Source: Mesorhizobium qingshengii
GTDB taxonomy: Bacteria; Pseudomonadota; Alphaproteobacteria; Rhizobiales; Rhizobiaceae
DNA: 64,000 nt
NCBI RefSeq assembly: GCF_027563465.1
Contig: NZ_JAPFQA010000010.1
Location: forward strand, 1 to 64,000
Reading direction: 5' to 3'
Shown: one piece after another, positions 33,642 to 42,734 of the stretch
Numbering within the stretch: position 1 is the stretch's first letter
Layout: the number at the start of each line of letters is the position of its first letter
Notes under the pieces: model-generated
Database searches by the model: none
What the model saw: only the letters and a program-made list of their open reading frames with translations
Told to the model about the DNA's origin: nothing
Program-made: the position numbers and the translations under genes

Positions 33642-35234
33642 CTAAAGCACCGGGTCACGGTCATCGAGTGCCGCGAGAAACGCCGCGTCTGACTGACTGA
33701 GCAGGATTGGCGGCTTCATGCCGGCAATGCTCGTGCCGCACTTCAGGCGGTGGCGCTTTAACCTGCCATAAAGGTCGTCGATGCCAGCCGCCCGCAGCGG
33801 TCCCAACTGGCCGATGCGCCGGGCATATTCATACTGCGGATTGGCCCCGAGTGCGTGGTCTAGGCTCTCGCCTGTCAACTCGACGGCCTGCCCGGAGGCA
33901 TCGGCTTCGACGAAAAGCCGGTAGTGCGGGTGTGGCGTCGCCACCGCCACCAGCAACGCATACGTACGACGGTCAACTCCGACTTCGTCGAGGCAGCGCG
34001 CAACAAAGGCTTCAGTGAGCTTCTCTCCGCAGAGATCGGAAACCATGCCGGCGCGACCGATGAAACGCAGGCGTGGCGTGTCGCCAGTGAAGCCGGTGAC
34101 CTCGACCATGTCGCGCGTATCGTAGCGATAAAGGCCCGAGCCGGTGGTGACGATCAGCCGGTAGGACCGGCCAGCCTCCAACTGCCAAGCGAACAGGCTG
34201 CCGGCGTTGTCGTCGACAAACTCAAAGAACCCGCTTTGCGATGCAAGGATGCAGCCGGCGCCGTCGCCATGGGGAAAAGAAACGGCGGCTTCGGTAGACA
34301 TCAGACCTTTCGACTGGATGAACGCCTCGGGGAATTGCGCCTGCAACTCGGCGGCAAAACCGCTGCTCGAGGCGTCGGTCCAGCAACTGATCGTATCGAG
34401 GCGAGGCCAGATCGCCGAGAGCTTTCCCTCCGCCCCTCCAAGCGCGGCCTCGAGCGTGGCAATGCGGCGGCGAACGGCGTCCGCCGGCTGCGTGGCGCCC
34501 AGGCTACTCGCAAGCTCACGCAACAGGCCACCGGCATCGCGTCGAAGCGCACGCAGGATTTCCGTCAAGTAAGTCGGGCTCCAGACCCAGATCAGCGCCA
34601 GGTCCTCAGCCGCCAGGAGGCGGAGGCAGGTTTGCCTTTGCCAGGCAGCGAAATCGGTGAGCAGCCTCAGTTCCATTGGCACGGCGGACAATTCGATCAG
34701 GCTGTCGCGCAAGGCTCCGAAATAGGCGAAAGGCACAGGGCTGCCCAGCCTGTGCGCACCGACGCGTTCGTTAGCGTCGCGGCCGATGGGGCTGAGCGAA
34801 AAATAACTGTGCCCCTGCGTGACGCCTGGCCGGCGTCGGATCAAATCCGCCAGCCAGGGATAGAGGCAATCGGTGAAGGCTTGCAGGCCTGTGTCAGTAT
34901 AGGGGATATATTTCGACCCGCCGGAACTGCCGCCGGTCTGCTCGAGAAACCGGACCGGCTCGACGGTCAGCACATTTTCGGCCCCGCCGATCACCCGGTC
35001 CATATAGGGCGAAAAGGCCTCGTAGTCGCCGATCGGCACCAGATCGCGAAAGGCTTCCGCCGAACTGGCCTTGGCGAAATTGTGGTCACTGCCGAACACC
35101 GTCGCTGCATTGGCATCGACAAGCCGCCGCAAGACGGCGCGCTGCGTGGCCTCGACATCGCCAAGCCGCGCCCGGAAACCAGCCTCCGCGGCGGCGGTCT
35201 CGGCGGCAATCCTTGCCCAGGCTTCAGTGACCAT
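33642..35234 (-). CDS. GH3-family acyl-AMP-forming amido synthetase-like protein
   Basis: About 530 residues from the ATG at 35234, which overlaps the stop of the preceding gene by 11 bases; an ATG at 35267 is possible. ATP-binding motif I reads FLEQTGGSSGGSKYIPYT (about 95-112), motif II SKGLMSTEAAVSFP (about 305-318) and motif III YRYDTRDMVEV (about 365-375). GH3 enzymes in plants adenylate jasmonate, auxin or benzoates and join them to amino acids. Bacterial members are scattered and mostly uncharacterised. Together with the acyltransferase-like gene coupled to it and the P450, it suggests formation or inactivation of a hormone-like conjugate. Confidence 0.8.
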   Translation of the reverse strand: MVTEAWARIAAETAAAEAGFRARLGDVEATQRAVLRRLVDANAATVFGSDHNFAKASSAEAFRDLVPIGDYEAFSPYMDRVIGGAENVLTVEPVRFLEQTGGSSGGSKYIPYTDTGLQAFTDCLYPWLADLIRRRPGVTQGHSYFSLSPIGRDANERVGAHRLGSPVPFAYFGALRDSLIELSAVPMELRLLTDFAAWQRQTCLRLLAAEDLALIWVWSPTYLTEILRALRRDAGGLLRELASSLGATQPADAVRRRIATLEAALGGAEGKLSAIWPRLDTISCWTDASSSGFAAELQAQFPEAFIQSKGLMSTEAAVSFPHGDGAGCILASQSGFFEFVDDNAGSLFAWQLEAGRSYRLIVTTGSGLYRYDTRDMVEVTGFTGDTPRLRFIGRAGMVSDLCGEKLTEAFVARCLDEVGVDRRTYALLVAVATPHPHYRLFVEADASGQAVELTGESLDHALGANPQYEYARRIGQLGPLRAAGIDDLYGRLKRHRLKCGTSIAGMKPPILLSQSDAAFLAALDDRDPVL

Positions 35235-35967
35235 CCGCCAGCCCCTCGGCAAAGCTCGCCGCGCCATAGCGCTTCAAATTGCCAAGCTCGAGTTCGGCCA
35301 AGCAGGCGAGCTCGACGCCTCGAAAATGGTCCGGGTTCGCTCTCACGAAAAATGCCGCGTAGCGGTTTCTGGCCGCGATTTCCTCGGCATCGGCCCAATG
35401 TTCCCGAAGGTGGCCCTGCGACGGACCGAAGTCGATCAGCCCGGTCGATGGATCGTAGTAGCGGCCGTAGCGGGCGGTCGCTATCGCGTCGCGGATGGCC
35501 TGAAGGCAGGCCGAGCCCCGGCCATCGATCGCTGGAAAAAACTCGCGGAAGAAATTGGGCAGGATGCGAAATGTGCGGTGCCCCTTGATGATGGGGAACC
35601 AGAAAAGCCGGCCGCCGATCCTGGCCTTGGCGGCACCCGCCGCGCGGAAAAAACCGCGCAGCAGTACCGGGTCGCCCCAGCGCGCCGAATGGAGAACGGT
35701 ATCGCCGGAGAAGAGATAATTGACGGTCTCCGCGCCAACGGTTTGCTGCCTGACGAGATATGTCGAGAAACCGATGATCGTTCCGTGGCGCCGGATGACC
35801 ACGACGGCGTCCTTCTCGGCGAGATCGCGCTCGAAACCATTGCGGTCGACGGCTTCGTAGTAAGTCTCGTACAGCGCGAACATCTGGTCGCGGTCGACCG
35901 GCATCAGGTCCGCAACCGGGATTGTCAGCGACTCTATGGAATCGGCTTCGTCCGCAGCACTTCGCAC
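35224..35967 (-). CDS. GNAT-like acyltransferase coupled to GH3
   Basis: 247 residues. The central part has the shape of an acyl-CoA N-acyltransferase: VVVIRRHGTIIGFSTYLVR (about 55-73) as strands before the acyl-CoA site, and GRLFWFPIIKGHRTFRILPN later. The C-terminal half (FREFFPAIDGRGS...RYYDPSTGLIDFG) is not typical of GNATs and I do not recognise it. The stop overlaps the GH3 start, so both products are made together and probably act on the same compound. Confidence 0.5.
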   Translation of the reverse strand: MRSAADEADSIESLTIPVADLMPVDRDQMFALYETYYEAVDRNGFERDLAEKDAVVVIRRHGTIIGFSTYLVRQQTVGAETVNYLFSGDTVLHSARWGDPVLLRGFFRAAGAAKARIGGRLFWFPIIKGHRTFRILPNFFREFFPAIDGRGSACLQAIRDAIATARYGRYYDPSTGLIDFGPSQGHLREHWADAEEIAARNRYAAFFVRANPDHFRGVELACLAELELGNLKRYGAASFAEGLADGH

Positions 35968-36158
35968 TTAGTTCCCTGCCCGCCCGTATCATATCCCGAT
36001 GCGCCGAATATGCGACAGACGAACAGATGTTCAACCCCACCCCCCAATGGATCCTCATCATTCTGCGAACAATAGCGGCAGGAATTCCAGTACAGGCCGC
36101 GGTCAAGCACGCCGGCCAATGTCGCTTGAAGACTCGGCGCGACGCCAGAGCTGGCAAA

Positions 36159-36494
36159 CTACCGGCTGTCGGCCTTCGCAATCCTGGTCTGCGGGTCGCA
36201 ATAGATGCCATAGAGCGTCTGCAGGATGCGCTCGACCTCCACAGAGGCCAGCCGATAATAGACCTGCTGGGCGTCGCGCCTCGTGTCCACGAGCTTGAGC
36301 GCCCGCAATTTCGAAAGCTGCTGCGACAGCGCCGACTGGTTCATCGCGACCAGTTCGGCCAGTTCGTTGACGCTCGTCTCGCCGTCCAGCAGATGGCACA
36401 GGATCATCAGCCGCTTTTCACTGGCCATCGCCGCGAGCAGTTCGGACGCTTCACGCGCCCGCTTGTCCAGTTCGATGATTTTTATATTGCGCAT
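36159..36494 (-). CDS. ArsR-family repressor (BigR/SqrR-like)
   Basis: 111 residues. Winged helix-turn-helix with ASEKRLMILCHLLDGETSVN and QSALSQQLSKLRALKLVDTR. A Cys in MILCHLL (about residue 33) and a second in YGIYCDP (about 98) lie where the sulfide/persulfide-sensing BigR and SqrR repressors carry their redox pair. It is divergent from a sulfide:quinone-reductase-like gene, the usual target of these sensors. An inverted repeat overlaps its own start codon, so it is probably autoregulated. Confidence 0.8.
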   Translation of the reverse strand: MRNIKIIELDKRAREASELLAAMASEKRLMILCHLLDGETSVNELAELVAMNQSALSQQLSKLRALKLVDTRRDAQQVYYRLASVEVERILQTLYGIYCDPQTRIAKADSR

Positions 36495-36512
36495 ATGAAC
36501 ACATTATCATAT
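36493..36512. promoter_or_regulatory. candidate operator of the ArsR repressor
   Basis: ATATGAACACATTATCATAT is an inverted repeat (ATATGA/TCATAT, 8-base spacer) that overlaps the start codon of the repressor gene. A close match, ATATGATCACATAC, recurs at 38145-38158 ahead of the DUF2892 gene. Confidence 0.5.
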
Positions 36513-36598
36513 TAAGAGTTACAAATAATATTAGTCTGGCGCCGGCGTCTGTCAAGCCGATGGATCGATACGCGGGGGATTCACGCCAGCACGTTCGT

Positions 36599-36612
36599 TT
36601 GACCCGCATCAA
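36599..36612. promoter_or_regulatory. FixK/FNR-type box
   Basis: TTGACCCGCATCAA, a perfect TTGA-N6-TCAA palindrome, centred about 112 bases before the ATG of the flavoprotein gene at 36718. Confidence 0.65.
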
Positions 36613-36717
36613 GTCGCGGCCGGCCAGTTAGGCGCACGATCAGCCAGTGCCGGTTCCTGCGTGGGAAGAGCAATGTCGGCGTTGCGCCAAAAGCGACGCC
36701 GCGAAGGAGGAAAGAGC

Positions 36718-38025
36718 ATGGCGCATATTGTCATCCTGGGTGCCGGATTGGGAGGCACCATCATGGCCTACGAGCTTCGCGACGAACTGGCCCGGGAGCA
36801 CCAGGTTTCCGTCGTCAACAATGGCAGCCACTATTCATTCGTGCCGTCCAACCCTTGGGTCGCCGTTGGCTGGCGCGACAGGCAAGCGGTCGAAATCGAC
36901 CTTGCTCCGGTGCTGGCACGGCGCAACATCGGCTTTCATCCGCAGGGAGCCAGGCGCGTCCACCCGGTCGAGCGCACGGTGGAACTCAACGACGGCTCAT
37001 CCGTCGCCTATGATTATCTGGTGATCGCCACCGGCCCTGAACTCGCTTTCGACGAGATCGAGGGCCTCGGGCCGGAGCACAACACCCAGTCGGTCTGCCA
37101 CATCGATCACGCCCTCAAGGCCAGGACGGCCTTCGACGCGCTCGTCGCCAGACCGGGTCCGGTCGTCATCGGCGCGGTCCAGGGCGCGTCCTGCTTCGGA
37201 CCGGCCTACGAATTCACCTTCATCCTCGACAAGGCGTTGCGCGACGCCAGGGTGCGCGACCGCGTGCCCATGACCTTCGTCACCTCGGAACCCTATATCG
37301 GCCATCTCGGTCTCGACGGCGTCGGCGACACCAAGGGCCTGCTCGAGAGCGAGATGCGCCAGCATCACATCAAGTGGATCTGCAACGCCAGGGTCGACAA
37401 GGTCGAGCCGGGCAAGATGTTCGTCCAGGAAATCGCCGATGACGGGTCGGTCAGGCAGGCGCACGAATTGCCGCATGCCTACGCCATGATGCTGCCCGCC
37501 TTCCGTGGCGTGGCGGCGGTGCGCGGCATCGAAGGCCTGACCAATCCGCGCGGCTTCATCGTCGTCGACAAGCACCAGCGCAACCCGGCCTTCCCCGACA
37601 TATTCGCGGTCGGCGTCTGCGTCGCCATCCCGCCGATCGGCAAGACGCCGGTACCGGTAGGCGTGCCCAAGACCGGCTTCATGATCGAATCCATGGTCAC
37701 GGCGACGGCGCGCAACATCAGCCGCCTGGTGAAGGGCGAGGAGCCCGATGCCCAGGGCACGTGGAATGCGGTCTGCCTCGCCGATTTCGGCGATTCCGGC
37801 GTCGCCTTCGTGGCGAAGCCGCAGATCCCGCCGCGCAACGTCAACTGGTCGTCCTCCGGCAAATGGGTGCACACCGCCAAGGTCGGCTTCGAGAAGTATT
37901 TCCTGCACAAGATCAGGACCGGCAAGTCCGAGCCCTTCTACGAGCGCCTCGCGCTGCAGGTATTGGGCATCGACAAGCTCAAGCAGATCAAGGTCGAGGC
38001 GCCTTCGGATGTCCCGGGAGCCTGA
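36718..38025 (+). CDS. sulfide:quinone oxidoreductase-like FAD protein
   Basis: 435 residues from ATG 36718, preceded by GAAGGAGG. The N-terminal FAD motif is VILGAGLGGTIMAYEL (residues 4-19), with a second dinucleotide region near 90-160. Cys159 (GASCFGPAYEF) and Cys301 (FAVGVCVAIPP) match conserved positions of SQR-type flavoproteins, as does the hydrophobic C-terminal helix region (WVHTAKVGFEKYF). SQRs oxidise sulfide and pass electrons to quinone at the inner membrane. The divergent ArsR sensor and a FixK/FNR box support a role in sulfide or redox stress under low oxygen. Confidence 0.8.
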   Translation: MAHIVILGAGLGGTIMAYELRDELAREHQVSVVNNGSHYSFVPSNPWVAVGWRDRQAVEIDLAPVLARRNIGFHPQGARRVHPVERTVELNDGSSVAYDYLVIATGPELAFDEIEGLGPEHNTQSVCHIDHALKARTAFDALVARPGPVVIGAVQGASCFGPAYEFTFILDKALRDARVRDRVPMTFVTSEPYIGHLGLDGVGDTKGLLESEMRQHHIKWICNARVDKVEPGKMFVQEIADDGSVRQAHELPHAYAMMLPAFRGVAAVRGIEGLTNPRGFIVVDKHQRNPAFPDIFAVGVCVAIPPIGKTPVPVGVPKTGFMIESMVTATARNISRLVKGEEPDAQGTWNAVCLADFGDSGVAFVAKPQIPPRNVNWSSSGKWVHTAKVGFEKYFLHKIRTGKSEPFYERLALQVLGIDKLKQIKVEAPSDVPGA

Positions 38026-38144
38026 CCGGTGCAAGCCGCCGCGGCCGGGCCTTTCGCGGTTGGCGGGCACGGCGAAGGCCCGCCACCGCCGGCGGCAAAT
38101 CTGGCGCCGCCCCTTGCGGCCAACGATAACATACATATATTTAG

Positions 38145-38158
38145 ATATGATCACATAC
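38145..38158. promoter_or_regulatory. second candidate ArsR-repressor site
   Basis: ATATGATCACATAC differs from the first 14 bases of the site at 36493 in three positions, and lies 15 bases before the chosen ATG of the DUF2892 gene in a very AT-rich patch (atacatatatttagatatga), suggesting a second promoter under the same repressor. Confidence 0.45.
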
Positions 38159-38172
38159 AAATGGAGATGACG

Positions 38173-38373
38173 ATGTCCCTCGACCGTTCCGTTCTCGCTT
38201 TCGCCGGCATCATGGTGCTGCTGTCCGTCGTGCTCACCGCCCTTGTCTCGCCGCTGTTTGTCTGGCTGACGGTCTTCGTCGGGCTCAATATGCTGCAGTC
38301 GGCGTTCACCGGCTTCTGCCCGGCGGCGATGGTCTTCCGCAAGCTCGGCATCAAGCCGGGATGCGCTTTCTAA
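38173..38373 (+). CDS. DUF2892 small membrane protein
   Basis: 66 residues from ATG 38173, chosen because GGAG lies six bases upstream; ATGs at 38161 and 38167 are in frame. Two membrane helices (AFAGIMVLLSVVLTALVS and WLTVFVGLNMLQSAF) and the tail CPAAMVFRKLGIKPGC, the DUF2892/YgaP-tail pattern. The family is often fused to or next to rhodaneses and SQRs, so a role in persulfide handling is plausible. The two Cys in the tail are conserved as I recall. Confidence 0.75.
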   Translation: MSLDRSVLAFAGIMVLLSVVLTALVSPLFVWLTVFVGLNMLQSAFTGFCPAAMVFRKLGIKPGCAF

Positions 38374-38384
38374 GGAAGATGCGG

Positions 38385-39347
38385 ATGCGCATGCCTCTTT
38401 TGTTCGCCGCGTTGCTGGCGGCCTCTCCGGCGCTTGCCGGCACGCTGACGCTGGCGCCGACGACGGTGACCGAATGGAAAGCGGTCTATGGCCGTGTCGA
38501 GGCGCGCGACACCGTTCCGGCGCGCGCCCGCATCGGCGGCCTCATCGTCGACCTGGCCGTCACCGAGGGCGAACTGGTCAAGGCGGGGCAGAAGATCGCC
38601 ACCGTCCAGGACGACAAGATCGCCTTTCAGGTCGCCGCGCTGGACGCCCAGTTGCGCGCCTTGCAGGCACAGCTGGAGACGGCGCAGTCCGAACTCACCC
38701 GTGGCCAGACGCTGGTCGACAAAGGCGTCATGACCGCGCAACGCCTCGATCAGCTGCGCACCGAGGTCGACGTCGCGCGCAACCAGCTTGCCGCGACCGA
38801 GGCGCAGCGTTCGGTGGTCGTGCAGCAGGGCGCCGAAGGCGATGTCTTTGCTCCCGGCGACGGCCGCGTGCTGACCGTGCCGGTGACGCGCGGCGCCGTC
38901 ATCATGGCCGGTGAAGTGGTGGCCACCATCGGTGGCGGCGGCGTGTTCCTGCGGCTGGCCGTTCCTGAGCGTTACGCGGCGTCCCTGAAGCAGGGAGCCG
39001 CCATCCGCATCAATGCCGGCGGCAAGGAGTCCGCCGGGCGCCTCGCCAAGATCTATCCGCAGATCGACAATGGCCGCGTCATCGCCGACGTCGAGGTCGA
39101 CAATCTCGATACCAATTTCATCGATGCCCGTGTCCTGGTCGAACTGCCGGTCGCCGAGCGCTCCGCGTTGCTGGTGCCGGCGTCGGCGATCCAGACCCGT
39201 TCGGGGATCGATTTCGTGCGCGTCGCCGCCGGCGGCGCGCAGGCCGAGCGCGCGGTGGTCACCGGCGAGCGGTCCACGCGCGCCGACGGGGACTATGTCG
39301 AGATCCTGACCGGCCTCGCGGCCGGCGATGTCGTGGTCACGCCATGA
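38385..39347 (+). CDS. RND efflux periplasmic adaptor (HlyD/MFP type)
   Basis: 320 residues from ATG 38385, eight bases after AAGGAAG. Signal peptide MRMPLLFAALLAASPALAG, then a lipoyl half-motif (RIGGLIVDLAVTEGELVKAG), an alpha-helical hairpin rich in Ala/Gln (about 85-145) and the second lipoyl half (VFAPGDGRVLTVPVTRGAVI). It links an inner-membrane RND pump to an outer-membrane channel, which is not encoded here. Its stop overlaps the pump start (ATGA). Confidence 0.88.
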   Translation: MRMPLLFAALLAASPALAGTLTLAPTTVTEWKAVYGRVEARDTVPARARIGGLIVDLAVTEGELVKAGQKIATVQDDKIAFQVAALDAQLRALQAQLETAQSELTRGQTLVDKGVMTAQRLDQLRTEVDVARNQLAATEAQRSVVVQQGAEGDVFAPGDGRVLTVPVTRGAVIMAGEVVATIGGGGVFLRLAVPERYAASLKQGAAIRINAGGKESAGRLAKIYPQIDNGRVIADVEVDNLDTNFIDARVLVELPVAERSALLVPASAIQTRSGIDFVRVAAGGAQAERAVVTGERSTRADGDYVEILTGLAAGDVVVTP

Positions 39348-42300
39348 AAGGTCCCTCCTCGCTGGGCATTGCCGGCGCGCTGACGCGGGCCTTCATCGCC
39401 TCGCCGCTGACGCCGCTGTTCCTGGTCGCCGCCTTCGCCTTCGGGCTGGTGGCGCTGCTCACGCTGCCGCGCGAGGAGGAGCCGCAGATCTCGGTGCCGA
39501 TGGTCGACATCTTCGTGCGCGCCGACGGGCTGAAGGCCGACGACGCCGTCAAGCTGATCACCGAGCCGCTGGAGACGATCGTCAAGGGCATCGACGGCGT
39601 CGAGCATGTCTATTCGCAGACGCGCGACGACCAGGTGATGGTCACCGCCCGCTTCGTCGTCGGCACCTCGTCCGACGCCGCCGTGCTGCGCGTCCACGAC
39701 AAGGTGCGCGCCAACATGGACCGCATTCCCGTCGGCGTGCCCGAACCACTGATCGTCGGCCGCGGCATCGACGATGTCGCCATCGTCACGCTGACGCTGT
39801 CGCCGAAGCCGGAGGCCGCCGCGCGCATGATGGCGAACGACCTCACCCGCATCGCGCGCGAACTGCGCACCGAAATCGCCAAGATCGACAATGTCGGACT
39901 GACCTACCTGGTCGGCGACACCGGAGAGATCATCCGCGTCAACCCGAACCCGGAAAAGCTTGCCCTTTACGGCGTCACCCTGCAGCAGCTCGCGGCCAAG
40001 GTGTCCGGCGCCAACAAAGCCTTTCCGGCCGGACGCGTCCGCGATCAGGGCGAGCAGATCGATATCGTCGCCGGCGAGACGCTGGCCTCGCCCGACCAGA
40101 TCGGCAACCTGCTCTTGACCTCGCGCGACAACCGCCCCGTCTATGTCCGCGACGTCGCCGACGTCGCCTTCGCCACCGACACCGGCGATGCGCTGGTGTC
40201 CACGGTCACCAGGGCCGGCGCTGGCGTCGAGCGCGTGCCGTCGGTCACGCTCGCCATCGCCAAGCGCGCCGGCTCGAACGCGGTCTCCGTCGCCGACGCC
40301 ATCCTGCACCGGGTCGCCCTGCTCCAGGGCGGATTGATTCCCGGCGATGTCTCGATCGACGTGACGCGCAACTACGGCGAGACCGCCAACGACAAGGCCA
40401 ATGAGCTGCTCTACCATCTCGGCCTGGCGACGATCTCGATCATCCTGCTGGTCTGGGTCGCCATCGGCCGCCGCGAAGCCATGGTCGTGGCCGTCGTCAT
40501 CCCGGTCACCATCCTGCTCACGCTGTTTGCCTCGCGCGTCATGGGCTACACGCTGAACCGCGTCTCGCTGTTCGCGCTGATCTTTTCCATCGGCATCCTC
40601 GTCGACGACGCCATCGTGGTGATCGAGAACATCTCGCGCCACTGGGCCATGGGCGGCGGTCGCGATCGCCGGCAGGCGGCCATCGAGGCGGTGGCCGAAG
40701 TCGGCAACCCGACCATCGTCGCCACCTTGACCGTGGTCGCGGCCCTGCTGCCGATGCTGTTCGTCTCGGGAATGATGGGCCCCTATATGAGCCCGATCCC
40801 GGCCAATGCCTCGGCGGCGATGATCTTCTCCTTCTTCGTCGCGGTGACGGTGACGCCGTGGCTGATGCTCAAACTTGCCCGACGGGCGCCGGTGCATGCC
40901 CATCGCGATCACGGCAATGGCGGCCCGCTCGGCCGTGCCTATACCGCCGTCGCCCGGCCGATCCTGGCCTCGAAGAAGGCGAGCTGGGCCTTCCTGCTTG
41001 CCGTCGGCGTGCTGACGCTCGGCTCGCTCGCGCTGTTCTACACCGAGCATGTCACGGTCAAGCTCCTGCCCTTCGACAACAAGTCCGAACTGTCGGTGAC
41101 CATCGACCTGCCGGAAGGGTCTTCCGTCGAGGCGACCGATGCGGTGGCGCAGGCCGTCGCCGCCAAGGTTCTCGAACTGAAGGAGGTTCGATCGGTCCAG
41201 ACACACGCTGCTGCGGCGGCGCCCTTCAATTTCAACGGCCTCGTCCGCCATGCCGTCCTGCGCACCGAGCCGCATCAGGGCGACGTTGCGCTCAACCTGC
41301 TGCCGAAAGCGAACCGTACCCGTTCCAGCCACGAAATCGCGCTCGACGTCCGCCAGCGCATCGCCACGATCCCCGTACCGGAAGGCACCAGCCTGAAGGT
41401 GGTCGAGCCGCCGCCCGGCCCGCCGGTGATGGCAACCCTGCTGGCCGAAATCTACGGACCCGACGGCGAGACGCGCCGCAAGGTCGCCGGCAAGATCGAG
41501 ACGGCATTCCGCTCCGTGCCCTTCATCGTCGACGTCGACAATTCCTGGGGACAGCCGGCACGCCGGCTGCGCGCCACGATTTCCACCGACGATGCGGAAT
41601 TCTTCCATGTCGAGGAAAGCGACGTCTTCGACACGCTCGCCATCCTCAATGGCGGAAAGACCGTCGGCTATTCGCATCGCGGCGGCGGCCGCCAGCCGAT
41701 CCCGATCCGCATCGAGCGGCCGAAGGGCGAAAGGACGCTCGACGAGCGCTTCCTGACCACGCCCATTCCGGCGAATGTCCTGCCCGGCGACCGAGGCGTG
41801 GTCGAACTCGGCGATGTCGTGCGGGTGACGCCGGAGCGCGCCTCGTTCCCGGTGTTCAGGCACAATGGCCGCGCCGCCGAAATGGTGACGGCCGAGCTTG
41901 CCGGCAGCTTCGAGGCGCCGCTTTACGGCATGCTCGCCGTCAGCAAGGCCATCGACGCGCAGGACTGGACCGGACTGCAAAAGCCCGCGATCTCGCTGCA
42001 TGGCCAGCCGGAGGATGAAAGCCGGCCGACGCTCCTGTGGGACGGCGAATGGGAGGTCACCTGGGTGACTTTCCGCGACATGGGGGCTGCCTTCGGCGTC
42101 GCGCTGCTCGGCATCTACATCCTGGTCGTCGCCCAGTTCGGCTCGTTCAAGGTGCCGCTGGTGATCCTGACGCCGATCCCGCTGACCTTCATCGGCATCC
42201 TCGGCGGACACTGGCTGTTCGGCGCGCCGTTCACCGCCACCTCGATGATCGGCTTCATCGCGCTGGCCGGCATCATCGTGCGCAATTCGATTCTGCTGGT

Positions 42301-42541
42301 CGATTTCATCCGCCACGCGGCGTCGCCCGACAGGCCGTTGAGCGAGGTCCTGATCGAGGCCGGCGCGATCAGGTTCAAGCCGATCCTGCTCACCGCACTT
42401 GCCGCCATGATCGGCGCGGCGGTGATCCTGACCGATCCGATCTTCCAGGGCCTGGCGATCTCGCTGCTGTTCGGCCTGGCCTCCTCGACGCTGCTGACCG
42501 TGCTGGTCATTCCCGCGATCTACCGGGTGCTGCGCACGTGA
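39344..42541 (+). CDS. RND-family efflux pump, inner-membrane subunit
   Basis: 1065 residues, normal for AcrB/MexB relatives. Two copies of a six-helix membrane part, with the first helix at about 18-36 and a proton-relay Asp pair in GILVDDAIVVIENISRHWA (about 421-439). Two large periplasmic loops follow helices 1 and 7. The PREEEPQI stretch just after helix 1 is typical of this family's non-AcrB branch. It acts with the adaptor just upstream. Position behind the sulfide-type ArsR genes suggests export of a compound formed under sulfide or redox stress. Confidence 0.9.
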   Translation: MKGPSSLGIAGALTRAFIASPLTPLFLVAAFAFGLVALLTLPREEEPQISVPMVDIFVRADGLKADDAVKLITEPLETIVKGIDGVEHVYSQTRDDQVMVTARFVVGTSSDAAVLRVHDKVRANMDRIPVGVPEPLIVGRGIDDVAIVTLTLSPKPEAAARMMANDLTRIARELRTEIAKIDNVGLTYLVGDTGEIIRVNPNPEKLALYGVTLQQLAAKVSGANKAFPAGRVRDQGEQIDIVAGETLASPDQIGNLLLTSRDNRPVYVRDVADVAFATDTGDALVSTVTRAGAGVERVPSVTLAIAKRAGSNAVSVADAILHRVALLQGGLIPGDVSIDVTRNYGETANDKANELLYHLGLATISIILLVWVAIGRREAMVVAVVIPVTILLTLFASRVMGYTLNRVSLFALIFSIGILVDDAIVVIENISRHWAMGGGRDRRQAAIEAVAEVGNPTIVATLTVVAALLPMLFVSGMMGPYMSPIPANASAAMIFSFFVAVTVTPWLMLKLARRAPVHAHRDHGNGGPLGRAYTAVARPILASKKASWAFLLAVGVLTLGSLALFYTEHVTVKLLPFDNKSELSVTIDLPEGSSVEATDAVAQAVAAKVLELKEVRSVQTHAAAAAPFNFNGLVRHAVLRTEPHQGDVALNLLPKANRTRSSHEIALDVRQRIATIPVPEGTSLKVVEPPPGPPVMATLLAEIYGPDGETRRKVAGKIETAFRSVPFIVDVDNSWGQPARRLRATISTDDAEFFHVEESDVFDTLAILNGGKTVGYSHRGGGRQPIPIRIERPKGERTLDERFLTTPIPANVLPGDRGVVELGDVVRVTPERASFPVFRHNGRAAEMVTAELAGSFEAPLYGMLAVSKAIDAQDWTGLQKPAISLHGQPEDESRPTLLWDGEWEVTWVTFRDMGAAFGVALLGIYILVVAQFGSFKVPLVILTPIPLTFIGILGGHWLFGAPFTATSMIGFIALAGIIVRNSILLVDFIRHAASPDRPLSEVLIEAGAIRFKPILLTALAAMIGAAVILTDPIFQGLAISLLFGLASSTLLTVLVIPAIYRVLRT

Positions 42542-42661
42542 ACGCGAACAGAGCGGCCAGATCCTGGCCTGGATCAACACCAGGCTCCCGGGCGGAGGCT
42601 GGTTGACGCGGAAAACCGGGATACCGGGCCTGACTGCGGTTTGCCTGCCACTGTTGCGAAC

Positions 42662-42675
42662 TTGACAAGAGTCAA
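42662..42675. promoter_or_regulatory. FixK/FNR-type box
   Basis: TTGACAAGAGTCAA, a perfect TTGA-N6-TCAA palindrome, centred about 66 bases before the ATG of the ABC exporter ATPase at 42735. The rest of the 42542-42734 gap holds nothing I can name. Confidence 0.65.
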
Positions 42676-42734
42676 GGTGATCAGGCCGTCCAGGCTGTAG
42701 GACCCTTCCGGCGTCGGCCGGAACCGGAGTCCGC

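Noticed and set aside
35934..36119. Small Cys-containing minus-strand frame upstream of the acyltransferase gene
   Set aside because: No ribosome site, no family resemblance; cannot be told from chance.
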